Shown here piece by piece: positions 51,426 to 60,429 of a DNA stretch of 64,000 bases (position 1 is the first letter of the stretch; each line of letters opens with the position of its first letter). The notes under the pieces are model-generated. The model saw nothing but the letters and a program-made list of their open reading frames with translations, had not been told where the DNA came from and did no database searches. The position numbers and the translations under genes were made by a program. The stretch covers positions 4,180,559-4,244,558 of the forward strand of contig NZ_KZ293963.1 in the NCBI RefSeq assembly GCF_002352765.1, in the 5' to 3' direction. The DNA comes from Alteribacter populi (GTDB lineage Bacteria > Bacillota > Bacilli > Bacillales > Salisediminibacteriaceae).

Positions 51426-51577
51426 GCAGAATCCCCTCACTGTTTTATAAAGCGGGGTTCCAAAAAAGGATTCTCTTCTTTTTTAACGAATGAAGTATGT
51501 TATGGATAAAAATAGGGATGGCCAAGCTTTTCATTGTTCTGAAAAGCAGTTTGGACTAAGAAAATTGAGGTGATATC

Positions 51578-52117
51578 ATGACTTTTCCAGTACTCGAAAC
51601 AAGACGACTCGAATTAGTAGAAGTGGACCAGCAGTACGTAAAGAGCTTGTTTGACATTATGTCAATAGAAGATGTGATGAAATATTACGGAATGGATCCT
51701 TTGGAAACCGAAGATCAAGCGACCAAAATTATCGAATCTTTCAAACAGAATTATGAGAATAGTAGAGGTACACGGTGGGGGATGATTCTTAAAGAAACGA
51801 ACATGTTTGTTGGCACCATTGGTTTAAATCAGTTAAACCTTCTCGGAAAGAAAGCGGAGGTAGGATTTGAATTGCACCCATCCTACTGGAGGAGAGGGAT
51901 TACTTCAGAAGCATTGAAGGAAGTGCTACGATATTCTTTTGAATATCTAGACTTGTTTCGAGTACGAGCCATTACTTTCCCTGAGAATGATGCATCTGGA
52001 AACTTATTAAAAAGCTTAGGTTTCAAAGAGGAGGGAAGATTAAGAGGCTACCTTTTCCAAAACCAGCGCTCTCATGATGCGTTAGTATATTCAATTTTAA
52101 AGACAGAGTGGAGGTAA
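51578..52117 (+). CDS. GNAT acetyltransferase, RimJ/RimL type
   Basis: 179 residues of the Acetyltransf_3 type: FPVLETRRLELVEV start, ATP-free acetyl-CoA loop in GFELHPSYWRRGITSEALKEVLRYSFE, and the C-terminal FPENDASGNLLKSLGFKEEGRLRGYLF. Relatives acetylate ribosomal protein N-termini or small molecules; substrate unknown. The region before the ATG at 51578 (TTGAGGTGATATC) gives a good site. Monocistronic. Confidence 0.88.
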   Translation: MTFPVLETRRLELVEVDQQYVKSLFDIMSIEDVMKYYGMDPLETEDQATKIIESFKQNYENSRGTRWGMILKETNMFVGTIGLNQLNLLGKKAEVGFELHPSYWRRGITSEALKEVLRYSFEYLDLFRVRAITFPENDASGNLLKSLGFKEEGRLRGYLFQNQRSHDALVYSILKTEWR

Positions 52118-52226
52118 ACTTGAATGATTCGGAGAGTTGTTGAGGATAAAAGCTTGCTTTATTAAAAGTTATTGCACATTAGAGAAAAGTGCATAATAGC
52201 GTTATCAGTAGGAAGAGGTAGATGAC

Positions 52227-52973
52227 ATGTCAGTGAAAAAAATAACAGAAGAGTTTATCGAACTAAATGGTTTTTGCTTATACACAAAACGCTACGAGAA
52301 GAGTACAGATGGGCCAACTGTCGTTTTTGATGCCGGATATGGGGATTGCTCAAAGTCTTGGAACTCTATTGCTCCTGAAGTTGCGTCGATGACGAATGTG
52401 ATTGTGTATGACCGAGCTGGTGTTGGAAAAAGCGATAGCAGTCCAAACCCAAGAACAAGCGAATATATCGTAAAGGAACTTCATCAGTTACTAAGGAATT
52501 CCAATGCAAATCCACCGTATATCCTCGTTGGTCATTCATTTGGTGGGGTAAATATACGATTGTATACGACAATGTTTCCTGAAGAAGTAGCAGCGATTGT
52601 ATTAATCGATTCTACACCGGAGGACTATAAAGAAAGGTTCCTTCCAACTATGGACAAGAATTTTCAAAGAGCCTATAATAAACAATTTGTTCATGAAGCA
52701 ACATACGATGAATTTATGGAAAGTTTAGATCAATTGACAAAGAACAGAAGACATCTCGGCAACCGATCACTTATCGTTTTATCTGCAGGAAAAAAATCAC
52801 ATTACTCAAAGCATTCACAAGAACTTTGGCATAATATGCAAAGGGAAACAGTTAATCTATCGAATCAAAGCGAGCTAATCATCGCTCACAATAGTTCGCA
52901 TTATATTCAAAACGATGAACCTGAACTCCTCATAAATGCAATTAAAAAGGTATTGAGGAAGCATACTTATTAG
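52227..52973 (+). CDS. Alpha/beta-hydrolase
   Basis: 248 residues with the alpha/beta-hydrolase fold: oxyanion region VVFDAGYGDCSKSW, nucleophile elbow VGHSFGG (S104), acid expected near LIDSTPEDY or after SLIVLSAG, and catalytic His in IAHNSSHYIQND. Cytoplasmic, no signal peptide. GGAAGAGGTAG precedes the ATG at 52227. Substrate unknown. Confidence 0.88.
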   Translation: MSVKKITEEFIELNGFCLYTKRYEKSTDGPTVVFDAGYGDCSKSWNSIAPEVASMTNVIVYDRAGVGKSDSSPNPRTSEYIVKELHQLLRNSNANPPYILVGHSFGGVNIRLYTTMFPEEVAAIVLIDSTPEDYKERFLPTMDKNFQRAYNKQFVHEATYDEFMESLDQLTKNRRHLGNRSLIVLSAGKKSHYSKHSQELWHNMQRETVNLSNQSELIIAHNSSHYIQNDEPELLINAIKKVLRKHTY

Positions 52974-53029
52974 GGAAGTATTGCATATGGTGGAGAATTT
53001 ACTGATATGAAACAAAAGAGAGAATCTTA

Positions 53030-53110
53030 TAAGTGCGTGTTCAAAATGGACCATAAAGAGCCGAGTAGGTCGAGGCGGCGAAGTTTTCGAGCACCAAAGC
53101 TACGAGCAAG
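53030..53110 (+). repeat. Dispersed intergenic repeat, family B, partial copy 3
   Basis: GTGTTCAAAATGGACCATAA, AGAGCCGAGTAGGTCGAGGC and GGCGAAGTTTTCGAGCACC match the left half of 38845-39060; the right half is missing or replaced. Confidence 0.7.
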
Positions 53111-53160
53111 ACATCGTAGCGATGCTAATCTAAGTTCAGCCTTCTCCATTTGTTTCTTTG

Positions 53161-53298
53161 TCATTTTGTGTAGAAGGAAAGGTCTTCTTCGCATTCAAAG
53201 CAGTACAGATGATTATCTTGATAAACCCCATTTAAAAAGCCATCCATACAATAAATTTCTCTCCCGCATTGTGAACAGTTCCCAACCACTTCTTTCAT
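53161..53298 (-). CDS. Small zinc-ribbon protein, 45 residues
   Basis: Minus-strand short gene: CSQCGREIYC near the start (Cys at residues 8, 11) and CFECEEDLSFY near the end (Cys at about 34, 37) form a CxxC...CxxC zinc ribbon. GGAGGGG lies six bases before the ATG at 53298, so translation is likely. No family name recognised. It lies between a repeat and the tenA terminator and has no co-directional close partner other than tenA upstream. Confidence 0.6.
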   Translation of the reverse strand: MKEVVGNCSQCGREIYCMDGFLNGVYQDNHLYCFECEEDLSFYTK

Positions 53299-53347
53299 TA
53301 AAGGCCCCTCCAAGCATCATTATATTTCGTTCTAGAAACGTTATTAT

Positions 53348-53381
53348 CACGGCATTCAACATCTAGAAGTTGAATGCCGTG
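53348..53381 (-). terminator. Strong hairpin after tenA
   Basis: CACGGCATTCAAC (53348-53360) pairs perfectly with GTTGAATGCCGTG (53369-53381). Only a weak T-run follows on either strand, so it may terminate both tenA and the facing sequence inefficiently. Confidence 0.6.
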
Positions 53382-53394
53382 AATTATTAGTAAT

Positions 53395-54081
53395 CTACCG
53401 AACAGACTTCTCTTTCTGAACCGGCCATTCTTCAATTTTATATGCCATATCAAAGAACATATACTCAAGCTGGCAGCTAACCATGAAGTGGTCTTTCATG
53501 CGTTCTTTTTCTTCATCTGATGCTTTTTCTGCTAATGCATCTAGTTTATCTAAATACGCTTGCATTCTCGGTTCGGTTTGGACACCATAAAAGGAGATCC
53601 ACTCATAAAATGGATGGTTTTCATCAGGTTGGTATTCTTTCATAATTCGCTCGCCGATGTCTAAGTAAATCCATGGGCAAGGAAGCGTTGCAGCAATTAT
53701 TTCGCCGAGAGATCCTTCGTGAGCAACATTTAACATATGCTTCGAATAGTGCTGGGCAGTTGGAGCTAACGGATACCCTTGCAAGTCAGCATAATCAACA
53801 CCGGCGACTTGGCAGAAGTTGTTATGCGGGTGAATTTCGCTGTTTAAAATAAACCCAATGCTCGTATTGAACATTTCCATGTCTTCACGCTTCGTACATT
53901 TTCCAATTGCTAAAGCTCGTGCCTGGATCATCGCATTTAAATACTCGAAATCTTGCTTTACATAGTGAATCAATTGATCTTTTAATAGTGTACCTTCTGC
54001 TATACCTTTTACAAATGGGTGGTTGTAAGTTGCCTCAAAGATGTAATCTGCCTCTTTACGTAACTCTTGGGAAAATGTCAT
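53395..54081 (-). CDS. tenA: Aminopyrimidine aminohydrolase / thiaminase II (TenA)
   Basis: 228 residues matching TenA, which salvages hydroxymethylpyrimidine from degraded thiamin. Active-site Cys in ATLPCPW (C135), D44 in VKQDFEYL and the C-terminal Glu in CQLEYMFFD are present. The ATG at 54081 follows AAGGAGG. It is a single gene under a TPP riboswitch rather than part of a tenA-thiOSGF operon, so it is expressed when thiamin pyrophosphate is low. Confidence 0.94.
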   Translation of the reverse strand: MTFSQELRKEADYIFEATYNHPFVKGIAEGTLLKDQLIHYVKQDFEYLNAMIQARALAIGKCTKREDMEMFNTSIGFILNSEIHPHNNFCQVAGVDYADLQGYPLAPTAQHYSKHMLNVAHEGSLGEIIAATLPCPWIYLDIGERIMKEYQPDENHPFYEWISFYGVQTEPRMQAYLDKLDALAEKASDEEKERMKDHFMVSCQLEYMFFDMAYKIEEWPVQKEKSVR

Positions 54082-54133
54082 TCAAAATGCCTCCTTGGAT
54101 TTTTTGAAGCCTTAAGTACGACTATTTAACATG

Positions 54134-54162
54134 AAAAAAGTCCCTCCGAAATGGAGCGACTA
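54134..54162 (-). terminator. Terminator of the TPP riboswitch expression platform
   Basis: Minus strand AGTCGCTCC pairs with GGAGGGACT (one mismatch) around ATTTC, followed by TTTTTTC. Confidence 0.75.
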
Positions 54163-54231
54163 GTTGTGTAAGGGTAGATTACTAGAAGACACGTAATCAC
54201 ACATTTGCTATCTATAGATAACAAGCGTCGA

Positions 54232-54322
54232 CTCCACTTCCCTACGTTGGTACTAACCAAATCAGGTTCAAAGGGACCAAGGTAAATCCTTATCTCAGCT
54301 AAAAAGCGCCCCCAGTGGACTT
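54232..54322 (-). ncRNA. TPP (thi-box) riboswitch upstream of tenA
   Basis: Minus strand blocks in order: ACTGGGGGCGC, TAGCTGAGAT, GGTCCCTTTGAACCTGAT, GGTTAGTACCAACGTAGGGA and AGTGG. CTGAGA and CCCTTTGAACCTGAT are the diagnostic pyrimidine- and pyrophosphate-sensing parts. Confidence 0.95.
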
Positions 54323-54737
54323 CTCATTTGAAATTAAAAGATCGTACAATTTCACTGTAATGGATGGAGGAAGGTTTGTCAAAGAGAGGATATTATTGGC
54401 TTTTAACTAGCTTAGTAAAAACCTTACTAGAGTCAAGCTTTTCATTTCTGTGAAACTTGCCAATATTATAAAACGTAAATATAGTTATAGAGGAACTTCA
54501 AAAAGGTTTGGTGAAAATTAGCAATTAGCTTCGAATATAGAGTTTGGGGTCCTTTGAATGGGACAAATAATATAAATTAAAACATTGAAAGAGGGCAAGG
54601 AAATGGAACTCCGATGAGTACACAGATATTCCACACATTTTGATAACCGGAAAGGTCTAATTTCCTAACTCTCAATTATGAGAATGGTTATTGAAGGTTG
54701 GAAAATATGGAAGCAGGAAGTAATGAAGGAGGACGAA
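54323..54737. other. Gene-free stretch before the GNAT gene
   Basis: About 415 bases, AT-rich. It should hold the minus-strand promoter of the TPP riboswitch near 54345-54385, but I could not assign boxes with confidence. No repeat, RNA or short gene recognised in the remainder. Confidence 0.4.
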
Positions 54738-55241
54738 ATGGAAATTCGAATATTAAAACCATCAGACGCTCAGAAGTATCGAGAGTTAAGGCTTGAGGCA
54801 TTACAAACGTCCCCTGAAGCTTTTGCATCTACCTTTGAAGAAGAGAAAGCATATTCAATAGAAACGTATGCTGACAGATTTGAATCCGAACACTCTTTTA
54901 ACTTTGCTGCGTTTGCTGAAGAGGACAACCTTGTGGGAATGGTTACACTCGTTCGTGCAAATAAAGAGAAATTAAAGCACCGTGCTACGATTTTGGGGAT
55001 GTATGTTACTCCGGATAAAAGAGGGGAAGGGATTGGAAAACGATTGATAACAGAGGCTATCGATAAAGCTAAAGCCCACGGTGGAATTGAACAAATTTAT
55101 TTACATGTCGTTACAACGAACGAATCAGCGGTTAAACTTTATTCTTCAATTGGTTTTACTAGTTTTGGAACGGAACGTCATGCGTTGAAATCGGCGGATA
55201 CATATTATGATGAAGAGCTAATGGTTTTGTTTTTGGAATAG
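54738..55241 (+). CDS. GNAT N-acetyltransferase
   Basis: 167 residues from the ATG at 54738, which follows GAAGGAGGACG; a longer frame from 54678 lacks a site. Starts MEIRILKPSDAQKYRELRLEAL and has the acetyl-CoA loop GMYVTPDKRGEGIGKRLI and LHVVTTNESAVKLYSSIGF. Single GNAT domain, substrate unknown. Monocistronic. Confidence 0.88.
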   Translation: MEIRILKPSDAQKYRELRLEALQTSPEAFASTFEEEKAYSIETYADRFESEHSFNFAAFAEEDNLVGMVTLVRANKEKLKHRATILGMYVTPDKRGEGIGKRLITEAIDKAKAHGGIEQIYLHVVTTNESAVKLYSSIGFTSFGTERHALKSADTYYDEELMVLFLE

Positions 55242-55451
55242 AATGGCATTTTTCGTTTTACTTCTCGTTAACCATTTTTTTATTCAGGAATAGTAATTAA
55301 AATCCATTTTTAAACTAACAGTATAAAAATGTTAGGATAACGACATTATCATAGTATTTTTGTGTACTAAATGGGACACACCCTTTTCCGCACTCGCACA
55401 TAGAATATACAAGCATCAAATATTCGACAATATGTGAGAGGAGAAAAGTAT

Positions 55452-55742
55452 GTGAAAAAGGTGTGGAAAAATACATTATTTTGGGCAATGGTTGTTCCGT
55501 TTCTGCTAATTTATGTTACATTGGCTTACTTCACTTATGGAATGATCAATTCCAGCGCTGAAAAACTATCAGTGATGGAACAAGAGATTACTGAAGCAGA
55601 AGAAACAGGAGAAGTATTATCATTTCAAGAGAGAAATGAGTATAGAAGGACCTATGATTTGTACTACAAATCTCAACGCTTAATCCAAAGCTTTTGGATG
55701 AGGTATATTTTTGATTTCCCGGAATTCAGAGAGCCACTTTAG
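55452..55742 (+). CDS. Small membrane protein, 96 residues
   Basis: One N-terminal membrane segment (about 10-29) then a charged helical region (EKLSVMEQEITEAEETGEV) and a C-terminal aromatic stretch. GTG at 55452 with GAGAGGAG at eight-base spacing; a start at 55434 is the alternative. Not recognised. A terminator overlaps its stop codon. Confidence 0.6.
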   Translation: MKKVWKNTLFWAMVVPFLLIYVTLAYFTYGMINSSAEKLSVMEQEITEAEETGEVLSFQERNEYRRTYDLYYKSQRLIQSFWMRYIFDFPEFREPL

Positions 55743-55753
55743 GTGGTTTTTTT
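55731..55753 (+). terminator. Intrinsic terminator at the end of the small membrane protein gene
   Basis: CCACTTTAGGTGG stem, overlapping the stop codon, followed by TTTTTTT. Confidence 0.65.
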
Positions 55754-55890
55754 ACATAGTGACTGTGGACAAACTACGGGTATACTTTCTGGGCAGAGAA
55801 AAGCGATGAGAAAATTGGCTTAAAGACTCAACTAGACTTGAAGAAATAGATTATTAAGATTATTAATTTGATCGCAGGAGGAATTCTTTC

Positions 55891-56133
55891 ATGAAAAACT
55901 ACATTATATTCGCAGCTAGCTTTACTGGGCTATGGGTAGTCGTTCAATTAATCTCAGGAATTTTCTTAACGATGAATGCTACACAGGAAATTAACATCGC
56001 AGACGGTGCAGTTAGTGTAAATCAAGTAAGCTTTGGACAGAGTAATCCATTTTTCTTTATCTTTGTCCTTGCCGCTGCCATACTAGCGTATGCAATAACA
56101 GAAAAGTTCACTAAACAACAAAGTCGAGGCTAA
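55891..56133 (+). CDS. Small two-span membrane protein, 80 residues
   Basis: Two membrane segments (about 4-26 and 53-68) separated by a polar loop (NATQEINIADGAVSVNQVSFGQSN). Strong AGGAGG site before ATG 55891 and terminator after. Not recognised. Confidence 0.65.
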   Translation: MKNYIIFAASFTGLWVVVQLISGIFLTMNATQEINIADGAVSVNQVSFGQSNPFFFIFVLAAAILAYAITEKFTKQQSRG

Positions 56134-56140
56134 CATAAAC

Positions 56141-56170
56141 AAACGATCTCCGGGAAGGAGGTCGTTTTCT
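56141..56170 (+). terminator. Intrinsic terminator
   Basis: AACGATCTCC pairs with GGAGGTCGTT (one G-U pair), followed by TTCTT. Confidence 0.75.
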
Positions 56171-56175
56171 TATAC

Positions 56176-56202
56176 CGCCGAACGGGGACAGTCCCCGCAC
56201 AA
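56176..56202 (+). repeat. REP-like element (GGGGACAGTCCCCG type)
   Basis: GGGGACAGTCCCCG followed by CACAATTTTGTG; short palindromic element related to that at 25949-25988. Confidence 0.5.
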
Positions 56203-56289
56203 TTTTGTGTAATTTTTCAATATAAAGAGGGTTGGGTCGTCTTTTTGATGAACTGTTATAGAGAGAAGTATGAGAAAAGGAGACTTACG

Positions 56290-57078
56290 ATGCCCCAAAT
56301 AAAGGATGCCTGGTTTACAGTTCAGCAAATAACGAAGGATACATTTGCGATTAGTGAGTATGGTCACTGGGAGAAGGTTCATTCGTTTTTACTACTGGGG
56401 GAGGAGAGGGCGGCTCTAATTGATACAGGATTAGGGATTGAAAATATGAAGCGAATGACCGATCAATTAACGTCACTTCCTATCGTGGTCTTGACAACTC
56501 ACGTTCATTGGGATCATATCGGCAGTCATGGTGAGTTTGACAAGATTTATGTCCATGAGGCAGAAGAGGATTGGCTTGTGAACGGTATTAAAAAGTTGCC
56601 TATTGAACAGATCAGAAAAGATGTTGCTCGTGACATCACAAAGCCGGTTCCGGAAGCTTTTAACTCAGAAACGTACCGACCTTTTCAAGGCAAACCCACT
56701 GGCCTTCTGCGTGATGGCGACTCCATTCAATTAGGAAATCGGGAGCTCACCATTTACCACACACCTGGTCATTCTCCGGGACACATCGCTATACTTGATC
56801 ATAGGCATCAGTTTTTATTTACAGGAGACTTGCTTTACAATGAAACACCTATTTATGCATTTTTTCCTACGACAGACCCTGCACAATTAGTCGCTTCACT
56901 TGAAAAAATTGCCCGTATTCCTAAAGTCTCTAAAATTATTGGTTCCCATAATCAAATAGGTCTTAGTCCAGACATTTTGGAAGATGTGAAAAAAGGGATG
57001 AGCCAACTTAAAGAAAAAGATCTTGTGAAACATGGAACCGGAATTCACCAGTTTGGGAGTTTTAGTGTTCAATTTTAG
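56290..57078 (+). CDS. MBL-fold metallo-hydrolase
   Basis: 262 residues. Zinc-binding HVHWDH (71-76), third His in HTPGHSPGH, Asp in FTGDLLY and the C-terminal GSHN. Single metallo-beta-lactamase domain; relatives are hydrolases such as lactonases and glyoxalase II-like enzymes, and resistance to beta-lactams should not be assumed. The ATG at 56290 follows AAAAGGAGA and is preferred to one at 56245. Confidence 0.88.
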   Translation: MPQIKDAWFTVQQITKDTFAISEYGHWEKVHSFLLLGEERAALIDTGLGIENMKRMTDQLTSLPIVVLTTHVHWDHIGSHGEFDKIYVHEAEEDWLVNGIKKLPIEQIRKDVARDITKPVPEAFNSETYRPFQGKPTGLLRDGDSIQLGNRELTIYHTPGHSPGHIAILDHRHQFLFTGDLLYNETPIYAFFPTTDPAQLVASLEKIARIPKVSKIIGSHNQIGLSPDILEDVKKGMSQLKEKDLVKHGTGIHQFGSFSVQF

Positions 57079-57173
57079 CAAAAGAATGAAGGGGAACTAA
57101 CATGAGTAATGTTAAAATGTCTGGAGTGAGTTGAGTCTGACATTTAAAAAGAAATAATTTGTGAAGATATCAT

Positions 57174-57210
57174 AGCTTAATCTCAAAATTATGAGATTAA
57201 GCTTTCTTCT
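57174..57210 (+). terminator. Intrinsic terminator downstream of the MBL-fold gene
   Basis: AGCTTAATCTCA (57174-57185) pairs perfectly with TGAGATTAAGCT (57192-57203), followed by TTCTTCTGTT. Confidence 0.7.
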
Positions 57211-57367
57211 GTTACCAACGAGAGGTATCCAGATGATATGCGGCTTTTTCGTAAGCTAGGTCCGGACCCTGAGATCCAAGTGATACGATAATTAGCATAG
57301 TAAACACGAATTTGTGGAGGAAGAGTTTCACACAAAAGGTAGAAATACAGATAATAGTAGCATACTA

Positions 57368-57406
57368 TATACATATGAATGAAAATTAAATACATTCATA
57401 TGTATA
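57368..57406 (+). promoter_or_regulatory. Candidate TetR operator
   Basis: Perfect inverted repeat with 14-bp arms (57368-57381 and 57393-57406, core ACATATGAATG / CATTCATATGT) and an 11-base AT-rich spacer. It lies 20 bases before the TetR start codon, just downstream of the plausible -10 boxes GATAAT or TACTAT. Confidence 0.75.
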
Positions 57407-57425
57407 AAGGAGTTGTTTAATTGCT

Positions 57426-58046
57426 ATGCCAAGAGGGTTTACAGAACGTGAGCAGGAAAAAATCCGCCAAAAGTTGGTTGATGCCGGAAAGTATTATTTT
57501 AGCTCACAAGGATTAAAAAAAACCGGAGTAAAGGAGTTGACTGACAAAGCAGGAATCGCTCAAGGATCCTTCTATCGTTTTTTTCAATCCAAAGAATTGC
57601 TTTATTTTTATATTTTAGAAATGGAAGAAGAAGTGATTAGAGAAGCCGTTCTCAAGCAGCTAATAAGTACGTCTAACGTTACTGCTTCTTTATTTGCATC
57701 TGTTCTTTTGAAAGCACTTACTATGATTGAAAAACATCCGTTAACTTACCGTCTTTATACGAGTGATGACTATGACTACTTAATGCGAAAATTACCTACA
57801 GAGAGGTTATCTGAGCATGCGGAGCAAGATACGATGTCATTTACGCCTTTATTATCAGCTTGGAAAAAACAAGGAATTCTCAAGCCAGACCTTTATGAAA
57901 ATGTCATAAGTGGTGTGTTGCGTGGTTTCTTTCTTCTTATTACTCATAAACGGGAAATTGGTGGCGATGTTTACGATGAAACAATGACGTTTATGGCCTA
58001 TGCAATAGCAAATGAAATCTTTCGGGAGGGGGAAGTGGAGAGATGA
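57426..58046 (+). CDS. TetR-family transcriptional regulator
   Basis: 206 residues. N-terminal TetR helix-turn-helix: KLVDAGKYYFSSQGLKKTGVKELTDKAGIAQGSFYRFFQSKELL, then a ligand domain. ATG 57426 with AAGGAG rather far (13 bases) upstream. First gene of a four-gene operon (regulator, ATPase, two permeases) with 4-base overlaps; the palindrome at 57368-57406 fits autorepression of the whole operon, relieved by the exporter's substrate. Confidence 0.92.
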   Translation: MPRGFTEREQEKIRQKLVDAGKYYFSSQGLKKTGVKELTDKAGIAQGSFYRFFQSKELLYFYILEMEEEVIREAVLKQLISTSNVTASLFASVLLKALTMIEKHPLTYRLYTSDDYDYLMRKLPTERLSEHAEQDTMSFTPLLSAWKKQGILKPDLYENVISGVLRGFFLLITHKREIGGDVYDETMTFMAYAIANEIFREGEVER

Positions 58047-58891
58047 TCCAAATTTCCGAGCTCTTTTATACGTACCCGGGTAATCACCGCCCCACAATTA
58101 AAGGGGTTAACCTCAGTGTGAAAAAAGGAGAAATCTTTGGTTTTCTAGGTCCATCAGGAACTGGGAAGAGTACGTTGCAGAAGGTTTTGATTGGTGTTTT
58201 AAAAAACTATCAAGGAAAAGTGCGGGTTTTGGGTCAGGAAGCAGAACAAGCAACTGGATCTTTTTATGAAAAATTAGGTGTGGCTTTTGAAACACCTAAT
58301 TTTTATCAAAGATTTACAGCGGAAGAAAACCTTCAATTTTTCAGTTCATTTTATACAAAAATAGCGAAAGATGATTTTCTCAGGAAGGTAGGACTTGAAA
58401 ACGACAAACATACGAAGGTAGCTGACTTTTCAAAAGGGATGCTGATGAGGCTAAACCTCGTCCGTTCTTTCCTCCACGATCCCGATTTGATTTTACTTGA
58501 TGAGCCTACTGCTGGGTTGGATCCAGTAAACGTGAATAAAGTCAAAGAACTAATCATGGATAAAAGAGCAGAAGGCAAAACGATTTTGTTAAATACTCAC
58601 AATATGCACGTGGCGGAATCCATGTGTGATAGAGTTGCTTTTATTGTTGACGGGGAAATCAAACTTATCGATTCACCGGCTCGATTAATCAATTTACACA
58701 GCGATAAAAAGGTGGTAGTTACGTTCTTTGAAAACGGTGAATGGAGAGAAAGTAGTTTTTCACTCAGTGGGCTTTATAAAAATGAAGATTTTCAGAGTTT
58801 GTTAAAGCAAGGGAAGTGCGAGTCGATTCAAACTTATGAAAAAACGTTGGAAGACATTTTTATTGAAGTTACGGGGAGGAAGCTTCAATGA
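58043..58891 (+). CDS. ABC transporter ATP-binding protein
   Basis: 282 residues. Walker A GPSGTGKST, a Q-loop in AFETPNFYQRFTAEENL, signature FSKGMLMRL, Walker B LILLDEPTAGLD and H-loop NTHNMH. The SKGM signature is typical of ABC-2 exporters. ATG overlaps the tetR stop (ATGA), with GGGAGGGGG upstream. Partner of the two permeases encoded next. Confidence 0.92.
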   Translation: MIQISELFYTYPGNHRPTIKGVNLSVKKGEIFGFLGPSGTGKSTLQKVLIGVLKNYQGKVRVLGQEAEQATGSFYEKLGVAFETPNFYQRFTAEENLQFFSSFYTKIAKDDFLRKVGLENDKHTKVADFSKGMLMRLNLVRSFLHDPDLILLDEPTAGLDPVNVNKVKELIMDKRAEGKTILLNTHNMHVAESMCDRVAFIVDGEIKLIDSPARLINLHSDKKVVVTFFENGEWRESSFSLSGLYKNEDFQSLLKQGKCESIQTYEKTLEDIFIEVTGRKLQ

Positions 58892-59613
58892 TCTGGAAGC
58901 TCTTTAAACAAGATGTTCAATTTCAATTTCGTCACGGTTTTTATTACGTATACGCACTTGTAACGTTCGTTTATATTATCATTCTTTTTCTCATTCCACC
59001 TGATGTTCGAGGGGATTGGGGTGTCCTTGTTATTTTCACTGACCCAGGAACATTAGGTTTTTTCTTTATAGGCACAATTGTAATGCTTGAAAGAAATCAA
59101 CAGCTATTAACCTATCTATTTGCTACTCCGGTTCTACTTAGGAATTATCTAATTTCGAAATTGCTTTCTTTGACATTGATCGCTTGGGCTACGTCGGTAC
59201 TTATTACTGTCTTTACTCTCGGAATTGAAGTGAACTACATTTTATTAACCGTGTCAGTCATCCTTTGCAGCTTCTTCTTTACTGCGGTTGGTTTAGTCCT
59301 TTCCGTCGATGCGAAATCTATTAATCACTTTATGTTTCGATCAATTATTACTATGACCATATTGTATGTACCAATCATTTCTTATTTAGATTTAGTAAGC
59401 ATTCGTGTATTTGAGATTCTACCAAGCTATTCCGCTCTTTTTTTAATCAATCAGGCAGCGCACGATAGTGTAACTGCCTTGCCAGTATTGGAATTTCTAC
59501 TTCATATTTTCATATTGATTCTTTGGACGGTGCTCGTTTATTTGTGGGCTTATTCACGATTTAACACGTACATCATCTCGAACACTGGTGAGACGAGGAG
59601 GGTTTCAATATGA
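58888..59613 (+). CDS. ABC-2 type permease subunit 1
   Basis: 241 residues with six predicted membrane segments and a short extracytoplasmic loop near residue 46 (PPDVRGDWGVLVIFTDPGTL). Lacks the large external domain of drug-type ABC-2 permeases. Starts at ATG 58888, overlapping the ATPase stop by 4 bases, with GGGGAGGAAG upstream. Forms a heterodimer with the next product by context. Confidence 0.8.
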   Translation: MIWKLFKQDVQFQFRHGFYYVYALVTFVYIIILFLIPPDVRGDWGVLVIFTDPGTLGFFFIGTIVMLERNQQLLTYLFATPVLLRNYLISKLLSLTLIAWATSVLITVFTLGIEVNYILLTVSVILCSFFFTAVGLVLSVDAKSINHFMFRSIITMTILYVPIISYLDLVSIRVFEILPSYSALFLINQAAHDSVTALPVLEFLLHIFILILWTVLVYLWAYSRFNTYIISNTGETRRVSI

Positions 59614-60362
59614 GGCGACCTTTGGCTCTATCATTAAAAAATTTGAGCACATTCGTAAAAGGAGATGGAAAAAATATTCTTCGAGATCCTCTCATGATGC
59701 TCGTTCTTTTCGTCCCGTTTCTCCTTTATGCGATGATCGTCTGGGGAATTCCATTTATTGATTCGCAAATCACACAACTCACAACCTTGCAACTCTCAGA
59801 CCACATGCCTTTTATTCACGGTTTAGCGTTGACGATGACGCCACTCATGGTTGGTATGGTTACCGGCTTTTTACTACTTGATGAAAAAGATGAAGGTGTT
59901 TTTGATTATTTCGCAATCACTCCGATTCAAAAAGAGGGGTTTCTTGCGTATCGAATGAGCATTCCCGTCCTGCTCGCATTTGTATTCACAGTAACTCTAA
60001 GCGTTATGTTAGTTAAGGTTGCTCAGAATACGACATTATTACTTCTTTCATTTATCCAGACATCTCTTACAGGTCCGTTAATGACACTCTACCTGGCTTC
60101 TTTTGCAAAGAATAAAGTAGAAGGTATGGCTATTGCTAAAGTATTTTCTATTCTAATGGTTGCGCCAGTTTGTACGTATCTTTTTAGTGAGTGGTGGGTT
60201 GTTTTTGCCTATATTGTCCCGATTACTTGGAGCGTTGAGCTTTATTATTTTTCCTTGATAGGTAATGGGTATGGGCTGATCCAACAGGGGGAAGTGCTTT
60301 TTATCGGCGGACTATTGGTTTACTTTTTATGGATGTTTATTATTTTCAGAAGAATTCAGTGA
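59610..60362 (+). CDS. ABC-2 type permease subunit 2
   Basis: 250 residues, six membrane segments. Contains LLDEKDEGVFDYFAITPIQKEGFLAYR, a segment typical of ABC-2 permeases of the fluoroquinolone- or lipid-exporter type. ATG 59610 overlaps the preceding stop by 4 bases with GAGGAGG upstream. Substrate unknown. No clear terminator follows; the next gene starts about 130 bases on. Confidence 0.8.
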   Translation: MRRPLALSLKNLSTFVKGDGKNILRDPLMMLVLFVPFLLYAMIVWGIPFIDSQITQLTTLQLSDHMPFIHGLALTMTPLMVGMVTGFLLLDEKDEGVFDYFAITPIQKEGFLAYRMSIPVLLAFVFTVTLSVMLVKVAQNTTLLLLSFIQTSLTGPLMTLYLASFAKNKVEGMAIAKVFSILMVAPVCTYLFSEWWVVFAYIVPITWSVELYYFSLIGNGYGLIQQGEVLFIGGLLVYFLWMFIIFRRIQ

Positions 60363-60429
60363 GATTTCACTAATTCCTTGTATTTATTTGAATATTCATT
60401 TTATTCTAAAGAAAAGGGATGAGATAGTG

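Noticed and set aside
53007..53366. 119-codon plus-strand frame before tenA
   Set aside because: It runs through a family B repeat and antisense to the small zinc-ribbon gene and the tenA terminator.
57189..57395. 68-codon minus-strand frame opposite the TetR operator
   Set aside because: Starts within the palindrome, has no ribosome binding site and overlaps a terminator; composition is not protein-like.
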